The notes under the pieces are model-generated. The model did no database searches and was not told the DNA's origin. It worked only from the letters and a program-made list of their open reading frames with translations. Of a DNA stretch of 64,000 bases, positions 10,019-18,634 are shown piece after piece. Numbering within the stretch: position 1 is the first letter of the stretch; every line of letters begins with the position of its first letter. The position numbers were made by a program, and so were the translations under genes. The DNA lies in the NCBI GenBank assembly GCA_030546905.1, contig JAUOPI010000008.1, positions 1 to 64,000 on the forward strand. Reading direction: 5' to 3'. Source of the stretch: Granulosicoccaceae sp. 1_MG-2023. GTDB taxonomy: Bacteria; Pseudomonadota; Gammaproteobacteria; Granulosicoccales; Granulosicoccaceae.

Positions 10019-11476
10019 TTAGAGCTCGAACCGGGCACCGAGAGTCATTTGGGTTTCGCTGAAATCACGCAACCCCATCAGCGTGCGGACATCGGCAAAC
10101 ATCTGAATCCCGTTGCGCAGCACCGCCGAGGCCCCGAGGCCGAGACTGAAGTAGTCACGATCCGGCTCGTCAGTGACGGTCAGCAGTACATTCTCGCGCG
10201 GGTCATTGGCATAAACGGTTTCCACTTCGCGGACGTCGTCGCTGTACTCATGGACCCACTCCAACCGTGCCTGCGGCACCAGCACACCGAAACCGGTGTT
10301 ACTCACCCGACTGAGGCGCACGCCCAGCGAGCTGGTGACCGACTCGATGCTCTGATCGCTGACCCGCAGGTTCAGCCCCTGGGCGCCGGTTTCGGTAAAA
10401 CCGTCCACCTCCACATCAAGATACTGCGCACGCAGATACGGGGCCAGACTGACCGCACCGAAGTTGTATTCCGACCCCACACCCAGGCTGACCGCCGTCT
10501 GTGTGCTGTCAGTGTCGCTGCGGGCCTCGCGGTCGGCGCCGTCATTCTCCGCCTGGTCCGATTCACTGGCGATCACGATGCTGCGCGTCAGATCGAACCG
10601 GCCCTGTCCCAGCGTGACGATGCCGTCGAAGAACACAGGTCCGGCATAGGCCAGTGCGTAAAGCGAAAAAGAGGCAACATCAGCGTCCATATCGCCACCG
10701 CTGACAGTGTCGGTCTCATCGAAGTCCGAACTGGTACTGCTCAACCCGGCAGCAAGACCGGCGACCATGCCGTTCCCGAAACGGTAATCGGCACCGAGCG
10801 TCATACCACGGGTATCGTAGCTGAAGCCGTCCTCAGCTGCGCTTGCGTCCTTTTCCCCGGTTCCGATATCACCGTGGACAAACACACCCCAGCGACTGGC
10901 CATCAGCGTGTCTTCATCACCACCGGCGCCGCCGCGTGCCTCCGCCGTATCAGGCCGGTAGAGCGCATAACTGCCGAACAGATTGACCGCACTGAGACGA
11001 AAACTGCCATTGCGCGAGAGCAAGGCCGACAAACGCTTGCTGACATTGGCGGTCTGGCTGCCCGAGGCTTCCGTGGCCAGCGAACCTGTGGCGACCGTTT
11101 CCTCACCGGCGACATTCTGCAAAGCAGCCTGCAACTGTTCACGGCTGATGCCCAGATCCTTGGCCACCGGCCCGTCGATGCCATTGAGGGAATTGGCGGT
11201 ATGGACCATCTCACCGCACTTATCAAACAAATCGGCCTGCAAATCCCCGTCCGCACCGTTTTTGTTAAACTGCACGCAGACCGCCTGCACCGCGTTCCCG
11301 GTGCGGATCTGCAGATCACTCGCACCGATACTGCCGAGATTATTCACCGGTTCCACAGCTGCAAGGCCGGCACCACTGACAATCGAGCCGGCCAAGGCCA
11401 GCAGCAGGTGCCGGTTCCGGCCTCCCGGCGCAGAACCTGTGGGTTGAAGAACTAAACCACTTTCCCCGTGTTGCAT
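10019..11476 (-). CDS. Autotransporter-type outer-membrane beta-barrel protein with very short passenger
   Basis: The 485-residue protein has a signal peptide (HLLLALAGSIVSGAGLAA, about 23-40), a helical, Asn/Gln-rich segment of about 130 residues, then a C-terminal region of about 280 residues with alternating amphipathic strands (for example GMTLGADYRFGNGMVAGLAAG and LAPYLRAQYLDVEVDG). This fits the autotransporter barrel domain, ending in the aromatic-containing sequence RFEL. Classical autotransporters export a large passenger; here almost none is present, so the protein may be a porin-like barrel or display only a short helical plug. It heads an operon with the Ser/Thr kinase and is divergent from the VWA-like gene, with 169 bp between them. 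Confidence 0.8.
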   Translation of the reverse strand: MQHGESGLVLQPTGSAPGGRNRHLLLALAGSIVSGAGLAAVEPVNNLGSIGASDLQIRTGNAVQAVCVQFNKNGADGDLQADLFDKCGEMVHTANSLNGIDGPVAKDLGISREQLQAALQNVAGEETVATGSLATEASGSQTANVSKRLSALLSRNGSFRLSAVNLFGSYALYRPDTAEARGGAGGDEDTLMASRWGVFVHGDIGTGEKDASAAEDGFSYDTRGMTLGADYRFGNGMVAGLAAGLSSTSSDFDETDTVSGGDMDADVASFSLYALAYAGPVFFDGIVTLGQGRFDLTRSIVIASESDQAENDGADREARSDTDSTQTAVSLGVGSEYNFGAVSLAPYLRAQYLDVEVDGFTETGAQGLNLRVSDQSIESVTSSLGVRLSRVSNTGFGVLVPQARLEWVHEYSDDVREVETVYANDPRENVLLTVTDEPDRDYFSLGLGASAVLRNGIQMFADVRTLMGLRDFSETQMTLGARFEL

Positions 11477-11645
11477 TTTCCGCTACCTCGCTTCAGATCC
11501 CATGGTGCCGCAATGCGCGCCTGTTCGCGCTTCTTTGGAAACTCTACACGTATTGGCCGGCCAAGACGCTCATACGAATGTCTAATGGCCTGTGTTGCGC
11601 CGCTGCGTTTAAAAAGAAAGCTCTGAAAGAAGCGCCGGGGATTGC

Positions 11646-13457
11646 GTGGTTTCCGATAGCAGCATTGGCCCAAGCCGGATGCGTCGCAGCCTTGTACTGC
11701 TACAGATACTGGCACTGTGTGTTTGTCTGATGCCGGGCAAGCTTATCGCGCGTCTGGCAATTGTGGTCGAGCCCGAACCGGCCGCCGTCGCCCCGCTCAG
11801 CTCTGCACTGCAGGAGGCCGCCGCCGGCGGCGAGTCGGTCAGTGTGATTCTCAGCGGCCGCACCACGCGCCTGCTCAGCGATTGGCAGGTACCGGATCCG
11901 TCGCTGATAGAAAATCTCACCGCGCAGCTGACCAGCGCAGACCCGGGACGCAATCCGGCCTCCGGTGTCGAACGGGCCTTCGGCGTGCTCGGCGAAGTGA
12001 CAGACGATAGCGGCCCGTCACGTCTGCTGATTCTGTCGGACGGCCGCTTCAACACCGGCGACGCACAGGACGATCAGCGCTTTGCACAATGGCTGACCCT
12101 GATCCTCGCCGAAGACATCAATGCCGACGGCACGCAGGTGCTCTGGCAAACCCTGTCGGACAGCGCCGATAGTGCCCTGATTGAACGCTTTCTCGAATCC
12201 GCCGGCGCACCGCTTGCAACAACTGCCGTAAGCGCCACGGCAAGGCCGGCAGCAGCGACTGACGCGGACCGCACGGCAAGCGCCGAAGCAATCCCGGCGA
12301 CGGCCGGCCCCGCACAAAGCGATCCGGTCAGTGTTCCGCAAGACAAGCCAAGCGTGGTCAGCTCCGACACAGAAACCGCAAGCCCGGATACCACAAACCC
12401 ACCAAGTGATATCAGCGAAAAAAATACAAGTACTGCACTACTGCCAACAACGGACAACCCGGCCGCGGGCACCGATGAGAGCGCAACAACAGGCCTCTCC
12501 ACCGGCGTACCGGTCCTGCCGGCGCTGCTGGCCGCGGTTGTACTAGTGCTCGGTGGCGGCTTGTATGCTCTGCGCCGCAGAACAAAACGCAGGGCAAGCG
12601 CAGCGCCGGTCGCACCGGCGAAACCCTCCGGCATAGCCGGCACAGGGGCGGCTGCCCTCGCGCCTGCAACAATGCCTGAGGCCGGCGACAGCCATGACGC
12701 TGAAACCGACGAGGCGGATCAAACACAGGAAATCGTGCCAACCGGACGCTTCGCGGTCAGTACGGCCGCTGCAGGCGTGGCAGAAGAACGGAGTATTGAA
12801 GAGAAGTTTTTCGGGCCGCAGTCAGAACCATTGCCGGAACCGCTGCCACACCCGCAGGCCCCGCAAACAGCGTCCCCGGGCTCTGACGAACAACAGCTGC
12901 CGGCCCGGGATAGTGAAGCCGCGCGCGCAGAGGGTGGCTTAACAGCGCCGACTTCTGAGCCAGCACCCGCGCCGGAACCGGTCGCAACGCCGGCCGAAGA
13001 GCCCACCGTATTAGCCGATACCGCCGCACTGAGCACCGCAGCGGCGGTAACAGACACGCCCGACGCGGCACCGCCTGCTACGCCAGAGCCGGCGCCGGAA
13101 CCGGTCGCAACGCCGGCCGAAGAACCCACCGTATTAGCCGATACCACCGCACTGCGCACCGCAGCGGCAGTAACAGACACGCCCGACGCAGCAGCGCCTG
13201 CAACAGCAGAGCCGGCGCCGGAACCGGTCGCAACGCCGGCCGAAGAAGCCACGGTATTAGCCGATACCGCCGCACTGCGCACCGCCGCTGCGGTAACAGA
13301 CACGCCCGACGCAGCACCGCCTGCAACAGCAGAGCCGGCGCCGGCGGAAGCAGCCACGGTACTGGCCGATACCGCCGCACTGCAGGTCAAAACGCCGGAC
13401 AAGCCGGAAGATGACGCGACCGTACTGGCGGTGCCGCCACCCCGGCATAAACGCTAG
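11646..13457 (+). CDS. VWA-like membrane protein with repeated T-V-L-A motifs in its tail
   Basis: The 603-residue protein has a signal sequence (MRRSLVLLQILALCVCL), then a domain of about 170 residues resembling a degenerate von Willebrand A fold (RLAIVVEPEPAAV, SRLLILSDGRFNTGD) that lacks a clear DxSxS metal site. A Thr/Ser/Pro/Ala-rich linker follows, then one transmembrane helix (about 283-304, PVLPALLAAVVLVLGGGLYAL), RRRTKRR, and a long acidic, Pro/Ala-rich tail. The tail has a 41-residue repeat and five T-V-L-A motifs (Thr454, 495, 536, 571, 592) after acidic residues. By topology (signal out, basic stop-transfer) the tail is cytoplasmic, where the adjacent kinase acts. Start is GTG 11646 or ATG 11679. 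No family assigned with certainty. Confidence 0.7.
   Translation: MVSDSSIGPSRMRRSLVLLQILALCVCLMPGKLIARLAIVVEPEPAAVAPLSSALQEAAAGGESVSVILSGRTTRLLSDWQVPDPSLIENLTAQLTSADPGRNPASGVERAFGVLGEVTDDSGPSRLLILSDGRFNTGDAQDDQRFAQWLTLILAEDINADGTQVLWQTLSDSADSALIERFLESAGAPLATTAVSATARPAAATDADRTASAEAIPATAGPAQSDPVSVPQDKPSVVSSDTETASPDTTNPPSDISEKNTSTALLPTTDNPAAGTDESATTGLSTGVPVLPALLAAVVLVLGGGLYALRRRTKRRASAAPVAPAKPSGIAGTGAAALAPATMPEAGDSHDAETDEADQTQEIVPTGRFAVSTAAAGVAEERSIEEKFFGPQSEPLPEPLPHPQAPQTASPGSDEQQLPARDSEAARAEGGLTAPTSEPAPAPEPVATPAEEPTVLADTAALSTAAAVTDTPDAAPPATPEPAPEPVATPAEEPTVLADTTALRTAAAVTDTPDAAAPATAEPAPEPVATPAEEATVLADTAALRTAAAVTDTPDAAPPATAEPAPAEAATVLADTAALQVKTPDKPEDDATVLAVPPPRHKR
12963..13379 (+). repeat. Tandem 123-bp coding repeat (41 residues, T-V-L-A cassette)
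   Basis: The unit begins GAGCCGGCGCCGGAACCGGT and recurs at 12963 (first, slightly diverged), 13086, 13209 and, shortened, 13332. It encodes a Pro/Ala-rich arm, an acidic E-E/A-P/A pair, T-V-L-A-D-T, and an Ala/Thr stretch. The second and third copies are nearly identical at the DNA level, which suggests recent duplication or gene conversion. Confidence 0.85.
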
Positions 13458-13488
13458 CGCAAGCGCCCGCCCGCGCTGAACATCACTG

Positions 13489-15630
13489 CTAGCCCAGTGC
13501 CGCTTCGACGCAGCGAATCACGCCGTAGGGAACATCCCCGCCCAGCGCTTCGAAAGCCTGTTTGATCCGTCCCGGCTCATCGTCAAACATATCCAGTGCC
13601 GCCGTGATGCGGTCGTAATCACCTTCATCCAGCGTCACCACATCCTCCACATCAAGCACACCGGCAGCGATGGCATCGGCAAAATGGCCGTAGATCGTAC
13701 CCACAGCCAGATCCCGCTTTTCGGCAATGTCTTCCGGCTCCAGACCTTCGGCGTAGAGCAGCAGCGTGTCATTGACCGTATTGCTCAGTTCATTGTCCAT
13801 AAACTCGGGCAAGGCGTACTCGGCCACCACTTCCATAAAGGCCTCGCCATAGCGTTCGAGTTTTTTCTCACCAACACCGGAAATAAAACGAAACGCGTCG
13901 TCCGATTGCGGACGTTTCAGGGCAATATCGGCCAGGGTGGCATCGCCGAAAATCACATAAGGCGGTACGCCCTGCTCCTGCGCCAGACGCAAACGCAGCT
14001 GACGCAAAGCCTCGAACAAGGGCTCATCGACGCTGCGCACTTCCACACTGCGTTTGGCGGATTTTTTGGTCGGTTTTTCCGACTCGCTCTGACGCCGCAG
14101 GCGCAGGGTGGTTTCACCTTTGAGCACAGGCCTGCATTTTTCAGTCAGGCGCAGCGCGCCGTAAGACTCGAGATCGGAATTGAGATACCCGAGCGCGATC
14201 AGCTGGCGGAAAATCAACCGCCATTCCGGTCCGCTGATATCACTACCGATACCGAACACACTGAGCTTGTCGTGGCCGAGTTTTTTTATGCGCTCATCAT
14301 CCTTGCCATTGAGCACATCGATCACATAGTTAACGCCGAAACGCTGCCCTGTGCGGTAGACTGCCGACAGCGCTTTGCGGCAGGCTTCGGTGGCATCCCA
14401 GGTAACCGGCGGGGTTGTGCAGTTATCGCAATTGCCGCAGGGTTCGGCCATTTCCTCGCCGAAATAGCCCAGCAGGAGCTGACGCCGGCAATCACTGGTT
14501 TCACATAAGCCAAGCATGGATTCGAGCTTGTGATGTTGAATCCGCTTGAACTGTTCATCGGCATCGGAGTCTTCCATCATCTGCCGCAGCGTGATGACAT
14601 CCTGCAGGCCGTAGGCCATCCAGGCACTTGAGGGCTGTCCGTCACGACCGGCGCGGCCGGTTTCCTGATAATAGGCTTCGATGCTTTTCGGCAGACTCAG
14701 ATGCGCAACAAAACGCACATCGGGTTTGTCTATTCCCATGCCGAAAGCGATGGTGGCAACGATAATAATGCCCTCTTCGCGCAGGAAGCGCGCCTGATTG
14801 GCGGCGCGGTCCGCATCACTCATACCGGCGTGATAAGGCAAGGCCGTACGGCCCTTACCGCTGAGCCACTCGGCGGTGGCATCGACTTTTTTCCGCGACA
14901 GGCAATAGACAATTCCGGCATCGGTGGGATGACGATCACGGATAAAACGCCAGAGCTGATCCCGCGCGTTTGCCCCTTCGCTGAGCTCGTAGTAGATATT
15001 CGGCCGGTCAAAGCTGCTGACGTAACGCCTGGCGTTCTGCAGTTGTAATGTGCCGGCAATTTCCTCGCGTGTGCGCGGATCAGCCGTCGCTGTTAATGCA
15101 ACCCGGGGCACATCCGGGAAACGCTCATGCAGCACCGAGAGCTGTTGATACTCACGGCGGAAGTCATGCCCCCACTGGGAGACACAATGCGCCTCGTCTA
15201 TGGCAAACAGGGAAATCCGGCAGCGGCTGAGCAGGTTCAGGGTGCGCTCATTGAGCAAACGTTCAGGTGAGATATACACCAGATCGATCTCGCCGTTCTG
15301 CATGGCATTGGCCACATCGCGCTGCTCTTCCACCGACAGGGTGGAATTGAGATAAGCCGACTGCACGCCGGCCTGTCGCAGCGCATCGACCTGGTCCTGC
15401 ATCAAGGCGATCAGCGGCGAGACCACAACCCCGACACCCTCGCGTATCATCGCGGGAATCTGATAGCAGAGCGATTTGCCGCCGCCGGTCGGCATCAGCA
15501 CCAGCGCATCATCTCCGCTGATCAGGGTATGGATGATGTCGGCCTGGTTGCCACGGAAATCGTCATAACCGAAGGTAACGCGCAATACATCAAGCGCCTG
15601 AGCGGCAATTGCCGGCGAAATATCAGACAT
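13489..15630 (-). CDS. recQ: ATP-dependent DNA helicase RecQ
   Basis: The 713-residue protein has the RecQ core: FRGNQADII (motif 0), Walker A PTGGGKS with Lys52, DEAH box in [16 protein letters not shown], and motif [13 protein letters not shown]. The zinc-binding and winged-helix RQC region contains CGNCDNC, an HRDC domain follows (about 540-610), and the C-terminal 100 residues carry a helix-turn-helix of the HTH_40 type ([22 protein letters not shown]). The enzyme unwinds DNA 3'-5' in recombination and fork repair. It is longer than the E. coli protein (about 610 residues) because of the C-terminal HTH. It is convergent with the VWA-like gene. Confidence 0.97.
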   Translation of the reverse strand: MSDISPAIAAQALDVLRVTFGYDDFRGNQADIIHTLISGDDALVLMPTGGGKSLCYQIPAMIREGVGVVVSPLIALMQDQVDALRQAGVQSAYLNSTLSVEEQRDVANAMQNGEIDLVYISPERLLNERTLNLLSRCRISLFAIDEAHCVSQWGHDFRREYQQLSVLHERFPDVPRVALTATADPRTREEIAGTLQLQNARRYVSSFDRPNIYYELSEGANARDQLWRFIRDRHPTDAGIVYCLSRKKVDATAEWLSGKGRTALPYHAGMSDADRAANQARFLREEGIIIVATIAFGMGIDKPDVRFVAHLSLPKSIEAYYQETGRAGRDGQPSSAWMAYGLQDVITLRQMMEDSDADEQFKRIQHHKLESMLGLCETSDCRRQLLLGYFGEEMAEPCGNCDNCTTPPVTWDATEACRKALSAVYRTGQRFGVNYVIDVLNGKDDERIKKLGHDKLSVFGIGSDISGPEWRLIFRQLIALGYLNSDLESYGALRLTEKCRPVLKGETTLRLRRQSESEKPTKKSAKRSVEVRSVDEPLFEALRQLRLRLAQEQGVPPYVIFGDATLADIALKRPQSDDAFRFISGVGEKKLERYGEAFMEVVAEYALPEFMDNELSNTVNDTLLLYAEGLEPEDIAEKRDLAVGTIYGHFADAIAAGVLDVEDVVTLDEGDYDRITAALDMFDDEPGRIKQAFEALGGDVPYGVIRCVEAALG

Positions 15631-15787
15631 AACGGTCTACTCCCTTAAACCGCATTAAAAGCATGAACATAAAAGACCTGCGTTGCGAATAACAGAACGG
15701 CCTCCTGCCGCCGGCCGGTCCTCCGTGACCCGTATAAAACGCCAGAGCTTACCACAGTGACCCGCGTGGCAGGCAGCTGCGCCGGCC

Positions 15788-16183
15788 TCAGACCAGGCCC
15801 TTAAGCACCAGCTCCCGGTAGCTGACAATCCCGACAACGCGGTCGTTCTCGATAACCGGCGCGACCGACAGACCGAAGCGGTCAAATAAACGGGCGCAGT
15901 ATTTCACATTCATCCCGGCATCGGCATCGATCACCGGCTTGGTCATGATTTCGTAGATATTGACCCGCTCCGGCGCACGGTCGCGCGCCAGCACCTTACG
16001 GGCAATATCGGCCAGCACCACAATGCCGTAGGCATCGCCCGGATCGCGGCGTTTGACGATCACCACCGTGGTGTTGTGCTGGCGCATCCGTGTCAGCACC
16101 TCGGCCACCGTGGCCAGCCCGTCGATCTCCAGAAAACCGCTCGACATCACATCCCGCACGCACACCGCCTGCGTCGCGCTCAT
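15788..16183 (-). CDS. Two-CBS-domain protein
   Basis: The 131-residue protein is made of two CBS motifs (about 8-65 and 75-131): VRDVMSSGFLEIDGLATVAE with VVLADIARK, and IYEIMTKPVIDADAGMNVKYC with GIVSYREL. Such pairs bind adenine nucleotides and tune the activity of partner proteins or channels. Its start overlaps the stop of the P-II-like gene by four bases (ATGA), so the two are translationally coupled. As the last gene of the DUF1538 operon it probably senses energy charge for the membrane proteins encoded upstream; that role is inferred from context only. Confidence 0.88.
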   Translation of the reverse strand: MSATQAVCVRDVMSSGFLEIDGLATVAEVLTRMRQHNTTVVIVKRRDPGDAYGIVVLADIARKVLARDRAPERVNIYEIMTKPVIDADAGMNVKYCARLFDRFGLSVAPVIENDRVVGIVSYRELVLKGLV

Positions 16184-16530
16184 AGCAGTTCCTCCACGTC
16201 TTCGGTCAGCTTCAGCACCTGATGGGTGACACCGACAGCGTCTTCCACATCCAGCTGAAAAGCGATGCCGGTGCCGGGCTTGTCGTCAAACCCGCCGACC
16301 CGGCAGAGCGTCTCGAGAATGCTCCGCGCCAGATGTTCCTCGACCAGAAAAATCAGCAGATCGCGTTGCATATCCAGCGACAGGCCGAAGAACGTTTTGG
16401 TGATATGCATGCCCTGCCCGCGTGCATTGTTGATAATCGTCGCACCGGTGGCCCCGGCCTCCCGTGCGGCCTCGAGTAACGGATCTGTCTTGTCGTCGCA
16501 GACCAAAGCGATAATCATTTTAAAACGCAT
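16180..16530 (-). CDS. P-II-like signalling protein
   Basis: The 116-residue protein has the P-II ferredoxin-like pattern: MRFKMIIALVCDDKTDPLLEAAREAGATGATIINNARGQG split over strand 1, helix 1 and strand 2, then RDLLIFLVEEHLARSILETL and GGFDDKPGTGIAFQLDVEDAVGV, matching the C-loop and last strands. I chose ATG 16530 because GGGGAG lies 7 nt upstream; an open frame continues 14 codons further but without family similarity. The T-loop is short and lacks the canonical uridylylated tyrosine motif, so this is not GlnB or GlnK. P-II proteins commonly gate a membrane transporter encoded next to them, which here would be the DUF1538 pair. Operon position: third of four. Confidence 0.8.
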   Translation of the reverse strand: MRFKMIIALVCDDKTDPLLEAAREAGATGATIINNARGQGMHITKTFFGLSLDMQRDLLIFLVEEHLARSILETLCRVGGFDDKPGTGIAFQLDVEDAVGVTHQVLKLTEDVEELL

Positions 16531-16568
16531 GGCAACTCTCCCCGCCTTGCAGGCGCAGGTGGACGGAA

Positions 16569-17354
16569 TCAATCAGCCGCCGCGGCGGCCTTGCGGTATT
16601 GGATAAAGCGCACCAGCTGCGCATAACCCAATACCGACATAATCGGAAACAAACTGGCAAAGGCAATCAGACCGAAGCCGTCGATCAGCGGATTGCGCCC
16701 GGGCACGGTCTCAGCCAGCCCGAGGCCCAGCGCGGCCACCAGCGGCACGGTCACGGTGGAGGTCGTCACCCCGCCCGAATCGTAGGCCAGCGGCACAATC
16801 ATGGGCGGCGCGAACAGGGTCTGTATGACCACCACAAGATAGCCGCTGATAATGTACCAATGAATCGGATCGCCCACGACAATGCGGTAAGTGCCGAGCG
16901 CAATGCCGATCGCCACGCCGAACGCCACCGACACGCGCAGGCCCAGCACACCGATGCTGCCGCCGGAAACCTGATGGGCTTTCATCGCCACCGCCAACAG
17001 CGAAGGCTCAGCAATCGTGGTGCTGAAACCGACGCAAAAGGCAAAGATATAGACCCAGTAGTAATCGCTCCACAGCACCGCCGTCTGCGCAGCCCCCGCG
17101 CCGGACAGAAAGCCCGGATCGGTCAGTTGCGCGGCCATCAGGCGGCCGATCGGGAACAAGGCCCATTCCAGCCCGAGCAGAAACAGGGCAAGACCGATAA
17201 TGACCCAGAAAAATCCGATCAGAAGACGCCCCGGGGAGGCCGGCAGCTTGCGGATAACCAGTAGCTGAAAGCTGAAAATGACCGCTGCAATCGGCAGGAC
17301 GTCGCGCACGGTGCTGCGCAACACACTGAGGAAATCCGCGATAAAGTCACTCAT
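16569..17354 (-). CDS. DUF1538 family multi-pass membrane protein (second copy)
   Basis: The 261-residue protein has about seven hydrophobic segments and the family signatures [35 protein letters not shown] and [20 protein letters not shown] 17354 is chosen because it overlaps the stop of the upstream paralogue by four bases (ATGA); longer frames upstream only re-read that gene. The function of DUF1538 is not established; the conserved Glu and Ser/Thr in membrane segments suggest transport. The P-II-like gene starts 38 bp downstream. Confidence 0.85.
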   Translation of the reverse strand: MSDFIADFLSVLRSTVRDVLPIAAVIFSFQLLVIRKLPASPGRLLIGFFWVIIGLALFLLGLEWALFPIGRLMAAQLTDPGFLSGAGAAQTAVLWSDYYWVYIFAFCVGFSTTIAEPSLLAVAMKAHQVSGGSIGVLGLRVSVAFGVAIGIALGTYRIVVGDPIHWYIISGYLVVVIQTLFAPPMIVPLAYDSGGVTTSTVTVPLVAALGLGLAETVPGRNPLIDGFGLIAFASLFPIMSVLGYAQLVRFIQYRKAAAAAD

Positions 17355-18079
17355 TGCATCACCATGCCGTAGGCCATCACAAAGATAATCGGCGTCAGTG
17401 AAGCAAACGCGATCAGACCGAAACCGTCGACCATCGGATTGCGGCCGCGGATTGAGGAAGCCAGGCCCACGCCCAGCGCGGTGACCAGCGGCACGGTAAT
17501 GGTCGAGGTGGTGACACCACCGGAGTCGTAGGCGATGCCGACAATTTCGCGCGGGGCAACGGAGGTCATCACCACCACCGCCACATAGCCGCCCATAATC
17601 AGCCACTGGATCGGCCAGCCCCGGATGATCCGCAGCACGCCGATCACAATCGCCAGACCGACGGAAAATGCCACCGTCAGGCGCAAGCCGGTCGCGTAAC
17701 GGCCGATCGCAGCCGGCGAGTCTTCCAGCGCACCGGCCGCAGCAGCCACCCGTGCCGCTTCACCGGCCACGGCGATCAACGCCGGCTCGGCCACCGTGGT
17801 GCCGAAGCCCAGCGCAAAGGCAAAACTCAGCAACCAGGGCACACTGCCCTTGCAGGCAAAAGCGTGCGCCATGGATTCGCCGATCGGAAACAGGCCCTGC
17901 TCCAGACCGTAGACAAAAAACGTCAGGCCGAGCACCACCAGAACCAATCCGGCCAGCAGCCGTCCAACCTCGGGAAATGGCTGATGCAAGACCACGATCT
18001 GGAAAAACAGCACGACCAGAAGAATCGGTGCAAGATCACGCAGACTGCCCAAAATGGCAGAGAAAAGCTTACTGATCAT
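17351..18079 (-). CDS. DUF1538 family multi-pass membrane protein (first copy)
   Basis: The 242-residue protein is a paralogue of the next gene in the operon, with the same signatures: [35 protein letters not shown] and [20 protein letters not shown] 18079 begins at [11 protein letters not shown], which matches the start of the second copy; a GTG at 18136 would add 19 residues unlike the family. The ribosome-binding site is weak. It is the first gene of a four-gene unit (two DUF1538, P-II-like, CBS). The two copies probably form a heteromeric membrane complex; this is inference from tight coupling. Confidence 0.85.
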   Translation of the reverse strand: MISKLFSAILGSLRDLAPILLVVLFFQIVVLHQPFPEVGRLLAGLVLVVLGLTFFVYGLEQGLFPIGESMAHAFACKGSVPWLLSFAFALGFGTTVAEPALIAVAGEAARVAAAAGALEDSPAAIGRYATGLRLTVAFSVGLAIVIGVLRIIRGWPIQWLIMGGYVAVVVMTSVAPREIVGIAYDSGGVTTSTITVPLVTALGVGLASSIRGRNPMVDGFGLIAFASLTPIIFVMAYGMVMQ

Positions 18080-18239
18080 GGGCTGGCCGCTTGCACAATA
18101 GCATTCAATAAAATCCAGTCTTTCACAGACCGGCACGACGATGATTGACAGCCGTCAATCAGACACGGAGTCTAGCAGAAGCGGCACGCCGCCCGCTGTA
18201 CGGCGGCCGGGCGCCGATCCTCCAACCGGGCATAACACG

Positions 18240-18488
18240 ATGAAAATCATCTACAAAGCAGGCAATATCATGGAAGCGCATATCGTCGCCGGCATGCTCG
18301 GTGCCGCCGGCATCCCGGCGCACGTTGGCGGGTTTTACCTGCAGGGCGCACTCGGCGATCTGCCGCCCACCGAAGGCGTGCCGGTGATGGTCGCGGAGGA
18401 AGATACCGAAGAGGCCCTGCAACTGGTCCGCGACTATGATGACAGCGCCGGTGAGGATGACGCCGCCACGACACGCTTCGAAGCCTGA
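18240..18488 (+). CDS. DUF2007 family small protein
   Basis: The 82-residue protein starts MKIIYKAGNIMEAHIVAGML and continues with GIPAHVGGFYLQGALGDLPP and VMVAEEDTEEALQLV, the DUF2007 (putative signal-transducing) pattern with a ferredoxin-like alpha/beta fold. ATG 18240 is preferred over the upstream in-frame start at 18141, which would add 33 Pro/Arg-rich residues with no family similarity. The gene is divergent from the DUF1538 operon. No specific function is known. Confidence 0.82.
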   Translation: MKIIYKAGNIMEAHIVAGMLGAAGIPAHVGGFYLQGALGDLPPTEGVPVMVAEEDTEEALQLVRDYDDSAGEDDAATTRFEA

Positions 18489-18634
18489 TGATCAGCCTGC
18501 AATCTTGCCGCTGAAACGCCGGGGGAACACCGCTTTTGCGGCACTGTCCCAGACAGCGGCATCCATTCTGCTACAGGAATCCCACGACCGGGGGCTGGCG
18601 CGCCCCTGCCTGAATTCAATTGAGTTAAATCACC

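Noticed and set aside
9437-11455. Long plus-strand open frame of 672 codons opposite the kinase and autotransporter
   Set aside because: It is the antisense shadow of two well-supported genes in GC-rich DNA and has no family pattern or ribosome-binding site.
12719-13402. Minus-strand Ala/Val/Ser-rich repeat protein
   Set aside because: It is the antisense reading of the T-V-L-A repeat tail, with no start signal or membrane logic.
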